From: Treponema_C sp050320395
GTDB lineage: Bacteria > Spirochaetota > Spirochaetia > Treponematales > Treponemataceae
Assembly: GCF_050320395.1 (NCBI RefSeq)
Contig: NZ_CP144459.1
Span: 558,001-622,000 of the forward strand
Length of the DNA stretch: 64,000 nt
Reading direction: 5' to 3'
Within the stretch, counting starts at the first letter, position 1. Every line of letters starts with the position of its first letter. Shown here in pieces: positions 26,341 through 35,290 of the stretch. The notes beneath the pieces were generated by a model. The model was not told where the DNA came from and ran no database searches. It saw only the letters and a list, made by a program, of their open reading frames with translations. Both the position numbers and the translations under genes were made by a program.

Positions 26341-27699
26341 ATGAAAGATATCAAGTGGTTGACCTTTTCCGAAAGTGTGGTCGTAGAATACGAACAAAGT
26401 AAAGATGAAGGACGTCTTGTTGATTCTTATCAAGCCGAAGTTTCTTTTATAAAGGAAAAATATCAAAGAGGTATTTTGATGGAACAAGAAGCTGCCGCTT
26501 TATTCAAAAAAATACAGTCTGCCCCTGTTTCCGATGACTATATATATCAAGAACCATCCGATATTGAAACGATAAAAAAACTGTGTGTCAATACTACGGA
26601 AAAAAAACTTATTCCGCAAATAGATAAAGAAGTTTTGCGACAAAAGATTCATGGCGCTTGGTTGGGGCGTTGTGCGGGCTGTCTTTTGGGGCAACCGGTT
26701 GAAGGGTGGTATCGTTCCCGAATTACAGGTTTTTTACATGATACAAACAACTTTCTTCCTCGTGCTTATTTTGCATCAAATGTTTCTGATACCATACGAA
26801 AAAAATACAATATTACGGACGCAGGACATGTCTATGGCAGTACATTTATAAATTGGATAAACAATGTGAAATGTGCTCCTGAAGACGATGACACGAATTA
26901 TACGATAATCGGATTAAAAACCCTTGAGGAAAACGGTAAAGACTTTACATCGCTTGATATAGCTCACAGTTGGTTAATGAATATGCAATTTTTACACGCA
27001 TGTACAGCCGAGAGAGTTGCTTATCGTAATTTTGTAAACTTGATTGAACCACCTTATTCCGCTTCTTATAATAATGCTTATAGAGAATGGATCGGCGCGC
27101 AAATACGAGCCGATATTTTCGGTTATGTTTCTCCGGGGGACATTGAAGCGGCGGCGGCTTTGGCATGGAAAGATGCTTGCATCAGTCATACAAAAAATGG
27201 TATATATGGAGAAATGTTTATAGCTGCGATGATTGCAAAGGCTGCTGTGTGTAATGACATGGGGTTAATAATTGAAGCGGGATTGAGTCAAATCCCTGCC
27301 ACTTCCCGCTTATATGCAGCGATACGACAGGTTATTGAGTGGAAACAAGAAGAAATATCTTGGGAAACCGCTTTTGATAGGATTCATGCATTATATGATG
27401 AAACAAACCCGCATCATTGGTGCCATACCATATCTAATGCTATGATATGTGTGATAAGTTTACTGTGGGGGGCATTGAATTTTGAAAAAACTATAGGATT
27501 GAGTGTGGTGCCGGGTTTTGACACCGATTGTAATGCTGCTACAACAGGTTCTATTATCGGGATGTTGCTTGGCGCACACAACCTTCCAAGACATTGGATA
27601 GATCCGCTGAATGATACGTTAAAAAGCGGAATAGATGGATTTAATACTATGCGGATTTCTGAATTAGCGGAACGTTCTTTAAATATTGCTCTAAAATAA
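26341..27699 (+). CDS. ADP-ribosylglycohydrolase (DraG/ARH) family protein
   Basis: 452 residues, with ~95 residues before the catalytic domain. The domain starts at RQKIHGAWLGRCAGCLLGQPVEGW; the first metal motif is PEDDDTNYTIIG near residue 180 and the second is GFDTDCNAATTGSIIG near residue 400. The Mg-binding aspartates of DraG/ARH enzymes are thus present. The family cleaves ADP-ribose or other ribose N-/O-glycosides. No signal peptide, so it acts on an imported or internal substrate. GGAGG precedes the ATG, 13 bp after the permease. Its place with nucleoside hydrolases and ribokinases points to ribosyl salvage rather than protein de-ADP-ribosylation. Confidence 0.82.
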   Translation: MKDIKWLTFSESVVVEYEQSKDEGRLVDSYQAEVSFIKEKYQRGILMEQEAAALFKKIQSAPVSDDYIYQEPSDIETIKKLCVNTTEKKLIPQIDKEVLRQKIHGAWLGRCAGCLLGQPVEGWYRSRITGFLHDTNNFLPRAYFASNVSDTIRKKYNITDAGHVYGSTFINWINNVKCAPEDDDTNYTIIGLKTLEENGKDFTSLDIAHSWLMNMQFLHACTAERVAYRNFVNLIEPPYSASYNNAYREWIGAQIRADIFGYVSPGDIEAAAALAWKDACISHTKNGIYGEMFIAAMIAKAAVCNDMGLIIEAGLSQIPATSRLYAAIRQVIEWKQEEISWETAFDRIHALYDETNPHHWCHTISNAMICVISLLWGALNFEKTIGLSVVPGFDTDCNAATTGSIIGMLLGAHNLPRHWIDPLNDTLKSGIDGFNTMRISELAERSLNIALK

Positions 27700-27752
27700 A
27701 TGATGGATAGATAAAGATAAATCTCTATGTGATTTTATATGGAAAACGTGTT

Positions 27753-28658
27753 ATGAAAAAAATACTTGTGATCGGAAGTTTGAATGTGGACATGGTGGTG
27801 AACGTACCGCACATGCCCGTTGCGGGAGAAACGATTTTGGCCGGTAATATGGAATTGGTGCCGGGCGGGAAGGGGGCCAATCAAGCCTATGCCGCAGGCC
27901 GCTTGGGAGCCTGCGTAACGATATTCGGAGCGGTCGGAGCGGATTCGTATGCCGATATCGAAAAAAAAAGTCTTGCCTCCGCCGGAGTCGATACGTCTCA
28001 TCTTTTGGTTCGTGAAGGTAAATCAACCGGTTTGGCGTGGATAACCGTAAATGACGAAGGCGACAACAGTATTGTCGTTATTCCCGGTGCAAATGCAACG
28101 CTAACGGAGCGGGATATTACCGATAACGAAAGCCTCTTGCGTGACTGCGATATATTACTGTGTCAATTGGAAATACCGCTCAAAACCGTTGTCCGTGCGG
28201 CAAAACTGGCAAAAGAGTTTGGGAAAACCGTTGTTTTGGATCCCGCACCGGTACCGCGGGAATTCCCCGAAGAATTATTCTCATATGTCGATATTATAAA
28301 GCCGAACGAAACCGAAGCCGCACAGCTTTTGGGGCAGCCGGTTAAGAATTATGAGGAAGCTTCGGATAAACTGCGTGCGAAAGGGGTTAAAAATGTCCTC
28401 ATTACCCTCGGACCAAAGGGAGCCTACATTAATTCGGAAACGGAGGGAAAACATTTGATACCCGTCCGCCCGGTGTCCGTCGTGGACACAACAGCCGCAG
28501 GCGATTCTTTTACCGCCGCTTTGGCCGTCCGCCTTGCCGCAGGCTCTTCATTGGTGCAGGCTGTCCGCTATGCAAACGAAGTAGCGACAATCGTTGTTAC
28601 GCGCAAAGGGGCCCAAACCTCCATACCGAGTGCCGACGAGGTTCCGTTTGACGATTAA
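27753..28658 (+). CDS. rbsK: Ribokinase
   Basis: 301 residues from ATG 27753 (MKKILVIGSLNVDMVV); upstream in-frame codons lack a ribosome site. PfkB signatures: VPGGKGANQAYAAGRLG near residue 35 and VVDTTAAGDSFTAAL near residue 245, the ribokinase-type form with the catalytic aspartate. It phosphorylates ribose to ribose-5-phosphate, the natural next step after the nucleoside and ADP-ribosyl hydrolases. Composition turns host-like from this gene on. Its 3' end overlaps the regulator-kinase fusion by 11 bp. Confidence 0.9.
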   Translation: MKKILVIGSLNVDMVVNVPHMPVAGETILAGNMELVPGGKGANQAYAAGRLGACVTIFGAVGADSYADIEKKSLASAGVDTSHLLVREGKSTGLAWITVNDEGDNSIVVIPGANATLTERDITDNESLLRDCDILLCQLEIPLKTVVRAAKLAKEFGKTVVLDPAPVPREFPEELFSYVDIIKPNETEAAQLLGQPVKNYEEASDKLRAKGVKNVLITLGPKGAYINSETEGKHLIPVRPVSVVDTTAAGDSFTAALAVRLAAGSSLVQAVRYANEVATIVVTRKGAQTSIPSADEVPFDD

Positions 28659-30507
28659 CGATATAGCCGCGCTTGCAGGCGTTTCGATTTCAACCGTTTC
28701 AAAAATTATCAACGGCAAAGATAACGGTATAAAACCCGAAACGCGCGAACGTGTTCTTGGAATCGTTAAAGAATACCGTTACAAGCCCTATAATTTTATA
28801 AAAAACAATATAAATACCAAAACTTTCCTATTAGGGCTTTTATTATCGGGAAATAAAAAATACGCTTCGTTTCAATACGGGTTTTTAACCGAAGCCGAAA
28901 AGCAGGGCTATCAGGTGCAGCTATGCTTTTCATCTTCCGTTCAAAGCCGGGAAAAAAATATTGCCGCCTTATGTAATAATCGGGTGGATGCTGTCGTATG
29001 TGAGTCCGCCGGTGAAGACAGGGATGCAGCCCTTGCCGTACTGAAAAAAAATAACATTCCCTTTGTGTTTTTAGATGATGAAGATCCCCGGTTCGGTCTT
29101 GCATACAATTATCAAAATGCCGGTTATACGGCTGCAAGTAAACTTGTTGCTGCAGGACATATGCGGATATCTTGCCTTTTTGACAAGTCTGAAAAACACG
29201 AGCGGGAAATAGCTTTGGGAGTGGAACGCTGTTTATTTGATAATCACGGTATATATACGGAATACAAGGATTTGTATGAAGCTTTATATATTCACGGCTG
29301 CTCGGCACTTGTTTGCTGCGGCAGGAATAAGGTTTTAGATGTATATGAATATGCCTTACTGCATAAATTCCGTATACCGGAGGATATATCGCTTATATGT
29401 ATAGACGATAAAGAAAGTATCGGAAGCTTTCCTCCCGTATCGGCGATTCCGCTCAATTTATTCGATTTCGGAAGATATATTTGTAAATATATAATCCGCA
29501 AGCTTGAAAAACAAAAAAGTCCTCTTCCTCCTTATTCGGAAGATTTTATATGCACTGATACTGAAAGTATCGACCTTCCCGTGCGGCTTCGTTCAAAGCG
29601 CATTATAGTTATCGGAAGTATTCATACCGATATTTTACTTTCGGTAAAAGAATATCCTCAAACCGGCGAAACTATTCCCGCCGACAGCCTGTCCGTTCTT
29701 CCCGGAGGCAAAGGAATCAATCAGGCGGTGGGAGCGGCAAAACTCGGCGCAAAGGTGTCTTTGATCGGTAATGTGGGACGGGACTTTGACGGCAATATGC
29801 TTTTAAATGTCTTGCATGAAAACGGGGTAGATACTTCAGCGGTTAACATTGATCCGGAAAATCCTACGGGGAAGGCCTATATTCATGTACAGGAAGACGG
29901 GGAAAGCGGTATAGTCTTATACAGCGGGGCCAATTTATCGGTTTCGGCCGATACGGTATATCAGACTGAAAAAATATTTTCGGATGCGGCTTTTTGCCTG
30001 TTACAAACGGAAATCCCCATGGGTGCCGTAAAAGCGGCGATAGAAATTGCGCGAAAACATAATGTCAAAATTATGTTAAAACCTTCCGCCGTTAAAAAAA
30101 TTGATGAAGAACTCTTATCGAATTTGGATTATTTTATTCCGAACAAAAAAGAATTGCATCAATTATGCCCCTGTGGAGATTCGATAGAAGAAAAAGCGGC
30201 TTGGTTTTTGAATAAGGGCGTAAAAACGGTTATCGTAACCCTCGGCAGTGAGGGCTGTTATGTTATCGGCCGGAATTTTGAACAGCGTCTTGCCGCAGCT
30301 CCTTTTAATCCTGTCGATACAACGGGAGCTGCGGATGCCTTTATTTCCGCTCTGGCAGTATATTTGGTAAAAGAGCTCCCCTTATCTCAAGCGTTGGCGT
30401 ATGCTTCCTGTGCTGCCGGATTTTCTACAACAAGGGCAGGTGTTGTTCCTTCCCTTATTGATACTACCACCCTTGAATATTATATGCACAAAATGAATCC
30501 GAAGTAA
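28648..30507 (+). CDS. LacI-family regulator fused to a ribokinase-like domain
   Basis: 620 codons including stop (619 residues) from a TTG start at 28648, chosen because GAGG lies six bases upstream and the product then begins MTINDIAALAGVSISTVSKIING, the LacI helix-turn-helix. Residues ~60-310 are a LacI/PBP-like sugar-sensing domain; ~317-605 are a PfkB kinase (VIGSIHTDILL, LPGGKGINQAVGAAKLG, VDTTGAADAFISAL). In the last motif the anion-hole glycine before the catalytic aspartate is alanine (GAAD instead of GAGD), so activity may be reduced and the domain may sense sugar. It overlaps rbsK by 11 bp. It is the obvious candidate to control the twin promoter dyads. Confidence 0.82.
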   Translation: MTINDIAALAGVSISTVSKIINGKDNGIKPETRERVLGIVKEYRYKPYNFIKNNINTKTFLLGLLLSGNKKYASFQYGFLTEAEKQGYQVQLCFSSSVQSREKNIAALCNNRVDAVVCESAGEDRDAALAVLKKNNIPFVFLDDEDPRFGLAYNYQNAGYTAASKLVAAGHMRISCLFDKSEKHEREIALGVERCLFDNHGIYTEYKDLYEALYIHGCSALVCCGRNKVLDVYEYALLHKFRIPEDISLICIDDKESIGSFPPVSAIPLNLFDFGRYICKYIIRKLEKQKSPLPPYSEDFICTDTESIDLPVRLRSKRIIVIGSIHTDILLSVKEYPQTGETIPADSLSVLPGGKGINQAVGAAKLGAKVSLIGNVGRDFDGNMLLNVLHENGVDTSAVNIDPENPTGKAYIHVQEDGESGIVLYSGANLSVSADTVYQTEKIFSDAAFCLLQTEIPMGAVKAAIEIARKHNVKIMLKPSAVKKIDEELLSNLDYFIPNKKELHQLCPCGDSIEEKAAWFLNKGVKTVIVTLGSEGCYVIGRNFEQRLAAAPFNPVDTTGAADAFISALAVYLVKELPLSQALAYASCAAGFSTTRAGVVPSLIDTTTLEYYMHKMNPK

Positions 30508-30571
30508 GCGGCCCCGTTATTTACTAAGCTTTGCCCCGCTTTTTTCCGATAAATAGGTGATGGAGTTACTC

Positions 30572-32950
30572 ATGAAGCGTTCGGAGCGCGGCATAATTGC
30601 CGCCGGTATGATGTTTTTTGTCGTTTCGGCCCTTTGTACGGCCTCTCTTATAATCTCTTTGCTCGGTTTCGGTACGGCGAACCCCGAAAAGGGAAGGATT
30701 TTATATGCCTTCGGCCGCCTGCTTTTTTCGGCCTACGGATATTCATCTTTTTTAATACCTGTGTATATTTTTATTGCCGGCATTGTGCTCATGCTCTCCG
30801 ATTGCTCCCGGAGGAAAATTGTATATTTACTTTTTTCGGTTATCCCTTTTTTTACCGTTTCGGCAATCGAATTTTTTACAAAAAAAATCTTCAACGTCAA
30901 TTCCGCAAGCGTAAATTTTATTCGGATAAGCAGCTTTGTTTCCGTCAGCGTTTTATTATGTATTATTGAATATATTCTCGCAGGCTTACTTGCGGACTTT
31001 TTTATTTCCCGCCGCGGCGAAAAGAAAAGCGAAAGAGCTTTGTTTCGCCGTTCCGAAAAAACGGTCGCCGATTCTCATACGGACGGTGAACTTTTCGAGC
31101 CGAGTGAAGAAACGGATTTTGTCCCCTATGCGGATACCCCCGAAGAGAACGAAGTTCACAGTCATGAATACAGCGTTTTTGAAGAAAAAGATACCGAGCC
31201 CTTATCTTCTCAGGTTGAACTTACGGATTCCGATTCCCGATTGGAAACCGCCCCCGTTTTCGCGGATGTTTTACCTGTTGAAGAATGTGAACAAGCCGAA
31301 GATGAAATAAAAGAAGATGCGCACAATAAAGAAAAAGAAGTTGAAGAATTGTCCGAAGAGCAAAGCGACGATATGGTGCTTGAAGAATTTGCTCTTTTAA
31401 ACGAAGACGAAGATGAAAATGATGAAACCGGCTTATATGAAAACCCGGGGGAAACCGGTTTTTTAAACGACCCTTTCGGAGTAGAAGAAGCGGACCCGGC
31501 TTCGCTTCCGCCTCCGCCCGAAACGCAAAAAAAACAATCTTCATACAGCGTTCCGGCCGAAGGTTTATTGACAAGCTATCCGGGCGGGGAATATTGGGTT
31601 ATAGACAAGGATACCGAACGGGCGGCCGAAGCTTTAAAAGACACTTTAAACGAATTTAAAATCGAAGCCGAAGTTACCGGAATCCGCAAAGGCCCCGTTG
31701 TTACGATGTTTGAGATTCTCCCTGCGCCCGGCGTTAAGCTGAGCAAAATAGTCGCCCTCGGCGATAACATTGCCCTGCGCCTTGCAGCATCGAGCGTCCG
31801 TATTGTAGCCCCCATCCCCGGAAAGCATGCCGTCGGTATAGAAGTGCCGAATAAAGAACGGGCGATTGTAAGCTTTAAAGAATTGATCGATACCGATATT
31901 CCCGCTTTTAAAAAGATGGCGATTCCGATGGTGCTGGGTAAGGACATCGCAGGCGAAGCCCAGGTATTGGACTTGGCAAAAACACCCCACCTCTTGATTG
32001 CCGGTTCTACGGGTTCGGGAAAGTCGGTGTGCGTAAACAGCCTGATTTTGTCGATTTTATATAAACGGCCGCCTCAGGATGTGCGCATGATTTTAATCGA
32101 CCCGAAGATTGTCGAATTAAAGCTGTATAACGATATTCCGCACTTGCTTACGCCCGTTATTACCGAGCCTAAAAAAGCATTTCAAGCATTGCAGTACTGT
32201 TTATGCGAAATGGAGCGCCGCTATGCCCTTTTGGACGGTATGGGCGTGCGCGATATAGCAAGCTATAACAAGCGAATTGTCGAACGTAAAATCGCAACGG
32301 AAAAATTACCCTATATCGTGTTGATTGTCGACGAATTTGCCGACCTTATGGCCACCACGGGAAAGGAACTTGAATCCACCGTCGCCCGCCTCGCCGCAAT
32401 GAGCCGCGCTGTCGGCATTCACCTGGTGCTTGCAACCCAGCGTCCCTCTATTGACGTTATAACGGGTCTTATCAAGGCGAATATTCCCACGCGTATCGCC
32501 TTTATGGTTGCTTCAAAGATGGACAGCCGCATTATCATCGACCAGGTCGGTGCGGAAAAACTCTTGGGCAAGGGCGATATGCTCTATGCAAGTGCGGTCG
32601 ATCCCTTCCCCATCCGCATTCAGGGAACCTTTGTGTCCGATACCGAAGTCGAAAACGTTGTCGATTATGTAAAGCGTTTCGGAGAACCCGATTACATCGA
32701 CGATGAAATCTTTGTCGACGAGGATGAAGAAGGTTTCGACCCCGGCGTGTTCAGCGAAGGAGAAGATCCCCTGTATGACAAGGCTCTGGAAATCGTTATG
32801 CAGGCGGGAAAGGCTTCCGCATCCTATATTCAGCGCCGGCTTAAAATCGGCTATAACCGCGCCGCCCGCCTGGTCGAAGATATGGAAGCGCGCGGCATTG
32901 TCGGGCCTGCAAACGGCAGCAAGCCCCGCGAAGTTATTCATATGGTGTAA
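30572..32950 (+). CDS. ftsK: DNA translocase FtsK
   Basis: 793 residues from ATG 30572, which has GGAG six bases upstream; two earlier in-frame starts are less well placed. Four N-terminal membrane helices (to ~residue 150), a long acidic linker (~150-330), the alpha/beta motor with Walker A AGSTGSGKSV near residue 478 and Walker B VLIVDEFADLM, and the C-terminal winged-helix gamma domain (YDKALEIVMQAGKASASYIQRRLKIGYNRAARLV). It is the septal hexameric pump for chromosome dimer resolution and segregation. Confidence 0.96.
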   Translation: MKRSERGIIAAGMMFFVVSALCTASLIISLLGFGTANPEKGRILYAFGRLLFSAYGYSSFLIPVYIFIAGIVLMLSDCSRRKIVYLLFSVIPFFTVSAIEFFTKKIFNVNSASVNFIRISSFVSVSVLLCIIEYILAGLLADFFISRRGEKKSERALFRRSEKTVADSHTDGELFEPSEETDFVPYADTPEENEVHSHEYSVFEEKDTEPLSSQVELTDSDSRLETAPVFADVLPVEECEQAEDEIKEDAHNKEKEVEELSEEQSDDMVLEEFALLNEDEDENDETGLYENPGETGFLNDPFGVEEADPASLPPPPETQKKQSSYSVPAEGLLTSYPGGEYWVIDKDTERAAEALKDTLNEFKIEAEVTGIRKGPVVTMFEILPAPGVKLSKIVALGDNIALRLAASSVRIVAPIPGKHAVGIEVPNKERAIVSFKELIDTDIPAFKKMAIPMVLGKDIAGEAQVLDLAKTPHLLIAGSTGSGKSVCVNSLILSILYKRPPQDVRMILIDPKIVELKLYNDIPHLLTPVITEPKKAFQALQYCLCEMERRYALLDGMGVRDIASYNKRIVERKIATEKLPYIVLIVDEFADLMATTGKELESTVARLAAMSRAVGIHLVLATQRPSIDVITGLIKANIPTRIAFMVASKMDSRIIIDQVGAEKLLGKGDMLYASAVDPFPIRIQGTFVSDTEVENVVDYVKRFGEPDYIDDEIFVDEDEEGFDPGVFSEGEDPLYDKALEIVMQAGKASASYIQRRLKIGYNRAARLVEDMEARGIVGPANGSKPREVIHMV

Positions 32951-32962
32951 GATAATTTCCTG

Positions 32963-33011
32963 TTGACAAAAAAACGGTTTTCATATACCATGTTACTATA
33001 TATAGTAACAT
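32963..33011 (+). promoter_or_regulatory. trpB promoter with 22-bp palindromic operator
   Basis: TTGACA (32963-32968), 17 bp, TACCAT (32986-32991). A perfect 22-bp palindrome, half-site ATGTTACTATA, spans 32990-33011 over the -10 end and the transcription start, the classic place for a repressor. The half-site contains ACTA, reminiscent of but spaced differently from the enteric TrpR site. Confidence 0.72.
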
Positions 33012-33023
33012 AAGGGGAAGACG

Positions 33024-34238
33024 ATGGAATATTTAAAGCGGTTTCCGGATGAAAAAGGATATTTCGGCGAATACGGAGGCTCTTTTGTACCTGCCGAATT
33101 GCAAAAAGAAATGGATAAAATTACGGATGCCTATTATTCCATAAGCAAAAGCCATGAGTTTATAAGCGAACTGAGATCAATACGCAAGCATTTTCAGGGC
33201 CGGCCGACACCGGTATATTTTTGTAAGCGCTTGTCGGAAGTATACGGCGGGCGTATCTATCTTAAACGTGAAGATTTGAATCATACGGGAGCTCATAAAT
33301 TAAACCACTGTATGGGCGAAGGTCTTTTGGCGAAATACATGGGCAAAAAAAAGCTCATAGCCGAAACGGGTGCGGGGCAGCACGGTGTCGCCTTGGCAAC
33401 CGCGGCCGCTTATTTCGGACTTGAATGTGAAATTTACATGGGGGAAGTCGATATTGCAAAACAGCATCCGAATGTTGTACGGATGAGGCTTTTAGGAGCA
33501 AAGGTTATCCCCGTTACCCACGGTTTAAAAACGCTTAAAGAAGCCGTTGATGCGGCCTTTGAAGCCTATCTTAAAGACCCCGTTAATACCATTTATTGCA
33601 TAGGCTCCGTCGTCGGACCGCATCCCTTTCCCATGATTGTACGGGACTTTCAGCATATTATCGGCGTAGAAGCGCGCGGGCAATTTTTGGAAATGACCGG
33701 AGAACTGCCCGATGCGGTTACCGCCTGCGTCGGCGGCGGCTCGAATGCCGCAGGTATTTTCAGCGGCTTTGTAGAAGATAAGGACGTAAAGCTTGTAGGA
33801 GTTGAACCCGGCGGCCGCTCTTTTAAACAGGGAGAGCATGCGGCAAGTCTTTCCTTCGGTACGGCCGGCGTTTTGCACGGTTTCCGCACCTACCTTTTAC
33901 AGGACGACAAGGGAGAACCGGCTCCCGTATATTCAATCGCCTCCGGCCTCGATTATCCGGGAAGCGGCCCCGAGCACTGTATGTTTAAAGATATAAAGCG
34001 GGTTGAGTATACAACCGCAAACGACGACGAATGTCTTGAAGCCTTTTTTAAATTGTCGCGGTATGAGGGCATTATTCCCGCATTGGAAAGCGCCCATGCC
34101 CTGTCCTATGCATTTAAATATGCCGCTTCCAATAAGCGGAAATCGATTCTGGTTAATCTTTCCGGCCGCGGCGATAAGGATATAGATTTTGTTATGCATC
34201 TCTGCGCAGACGCACACTCCTTTTCGGAAAAAAAATAA
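33024..34238 (+). CDS. trpB: Tryptophan synthase beta subunit
   Basis: 404 residues, the usual TrpB1 length. KREDLNHTGAHKLNH carries the PLP lysine (K92), with AETGAGQHGVALATAAA and the phosphate-binding CVGGGSNAAGIF further on. It joins indole and serine to give tryptophan. No trpA or other trp gene is near, so it probably uses scavenged indole. AGGGGAAG precedes the ATG, and a promoter with palindromic operator sits directly upstream. Confidence 0.95.
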   Translation: MEYLKRFPDEKGYFGEYGGSFVPAELQKEMDKITDAYYSISKSHEFISELRSIRKHFQGRPTPVYFCKRLSEVYGGRIYLKREDLNHTGAHKLNHCMGEGLLAKYMGKKKLIAETGAGQHGVALATAAAYFGLECEIYMGEVDIAKQHPNVVRMRLLGAKVIPVTHGLKTLKEAVDAAFEAYLKDPVNTIYCIGSVVGPHPFPMIVRDFQHIIGVEARGQFLEMTGELPDAVTACVGGGSNAAGIFSGFVEDKDVKLVGVEPGGRSFKQGEHAASLSFGTAGVLHGFRTYLLQDDKGEPAPVYSIASGLDYPGSGPEHCMFKDIKRVEYTTANDDECLEAFFKLSRYEGIIPALESAHALSYAFKYAASNKRKSILVNLSGRGDKDIDFVMHLCADAHSFSEKK

Positions 34239-34267
34239 AAGTTCCGGTATAAATCGGCCGGTCCGGT

Positions 34268-35014
34268 TCAGCAGTAAACGTTGCGGTTTACGCCGAAACC
34301 GTTATCCGGCTTTATATCGTCGTAAAAGTACAGTTTTTCCTTATCTTCGGCTCGTATACCCTTTAAACGGTACAGCGCTTCCATGAGTTCCGGCGTATCT
34401 TTATTAACCGTAATAAGGGCGTCAAGGTCCGCAAGGGCCTTGTTGACAATCAATTCCGATTTGACGGCAAGCCCCTGCAGCCGACAGGCGAGGTTGATAC
34501 CGTAGCCGACATAGTCGCGGTATTTTAAAAGCGAAGCCTCCGCCGAAATCTCATACTTATACACCTTATCCATAACAAGCGAGCCGGCCAAGCTTAATTC
34601 GGGATAGGGCTTAAACAATTCTTCACGGGAAAATTCCGTATACATTTCAAAAACGGCTATAGCCTCGCTGAGTGTGCGCGCATCGGTTTGATCCCAAATT
34701 ACCAAGGCTCCGTCTCCGAGCAGTTTATAATAGGAACAGCCGCAGCCGAATTGATTTACACAGGATAGAAAGTTCGAGGTAAACGATGTGATGAGCGAAA
34801 AAACCATTTTTTCGTCATGGGAACACAAAAAATTACTGAAGCCGCGGATGTCTATACATAAAATAAGGGCATCGGGTTTTGTTTCTCCCAAATACACATT
34901 ATCGAAAATGTCTATAGGCATTTTTTTAAAACCTGCGAGTGTAGATGCATCAAGGGTAATACTGCCGTCTTTTTGCGGGCTGAATGCAAGATTATTGATT
35001 TCTTCCGTGTCCAT
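34268..35014 (-). CDS. Class III adenylate/guanylate cyclase-like protein
   Basis: 248 residues from ATG 35014 (MDTEEINNLAF). Residues ~50-215 form a class III nucleotidyl cyclase domain: the metal aspartate in LCIDIRGFSNFL, the second in YYKLLGDGALVIW, and the transition-state pair N-x3-R in GYGINLACRLQGL. No sensor or membrane domain is attached, so it is a soluble cyclase; whether it makes cAMP is not certain. It has no Shine-Dalgarno, and a consensus-like promoter ends 7 bases before this ATG, which also rules out the longer reading from 35050. Confidence 0.78.
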   Translation of the reverse strand: MDTEEINNLAFSPQKDGSITLDASTLAGFKKMPIDIFDNVYLGETKPDALILCIDIRGFSNFLCSHDEKMVFSLITSFTSNFLSCVNQFGCGCSYYKLLGDGALVIWDQTDARTLSEAIAVFEMYTEFSREELFKPYPELSLAGSLVMDKVYKYEISAEASLLKYRDYVGYGINLACRLQGLAVKSELIVNKALADLDALITVNKDTPELMEALYRLKGIRAEDKEKLYFYDDIKPDNGFGVNRNVYC

Positions 35015-35021
35015 AGGGCGA

Positions 35022-35050
35022 ATTATAGTGGATTTTTTATTATAATGCAA
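35022..35050 (-). promoter_or_regulatory. Leaderless promoter of the cyclase gene
   Basis: Minus strand TTGCAT (35050-35045), 17 bp, TATAAT (35027-35022), 7 bases TCGCCCT, ATG (35014). No ribosome binding site is possible if transcription starts at the usual distance. Confidence 0.68.
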
Positions 35051-35197
35051 GCAACGAAATATCGGTACAATGCGGGAGTTTTTTGCGGTTTGTACATTTC
35101 GTGTGTGTATACTCCCGTATTTTATGCCAAAAAGCTTATAAAATCGTGTTTTTCATATGAAAAAGATAAAAATATCGGCGAAACGCAAAAGTTTTTC

Positions 35198-35265
35198 TTG
35201 ACAGATTTTGATTTCAATGCCATGATATAAATGTAAACGATTACATGCTTGCCGCATTATGCGGC
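35198..35265 (+). promoter_or_regulatory. Fucose operon promoter, LacI-type operator and leader hairpin
   Basis: TTGACA (35198-35203), 17 bp, CATGAT (35221-35226), then ATGTAAACGATTACAT (35231-35246), a 16-bp near-palindrome with the central CG typical of LacI/GalR operators. A 6-bp hairpin GCCGCA/TGCGGC follows at 35251-35265 in the leader. The LacI-family protein at 39650 is the likely ligand-responsive repressor. Confidence 0.7.
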
Positions 35266-35290
35266 TATTTATATAAGTTTGGAGGTCTAT

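Noticed and set aside
17161..27699. Reading the ADP-ribosylglycohydrolase as a nitrogenase regulator (DraG proper)
   Set aside because: No nitrogenase or DraT gene is near; the setting is sugar import and nucleoside hydrolysis.
32990..33011. Canonical TrpR operator at trpB
   Set aside because: The ACTA/TAGT halves are 4 bases apart rather than the enteric spacing, so only a generic palindromic operator is claimed.
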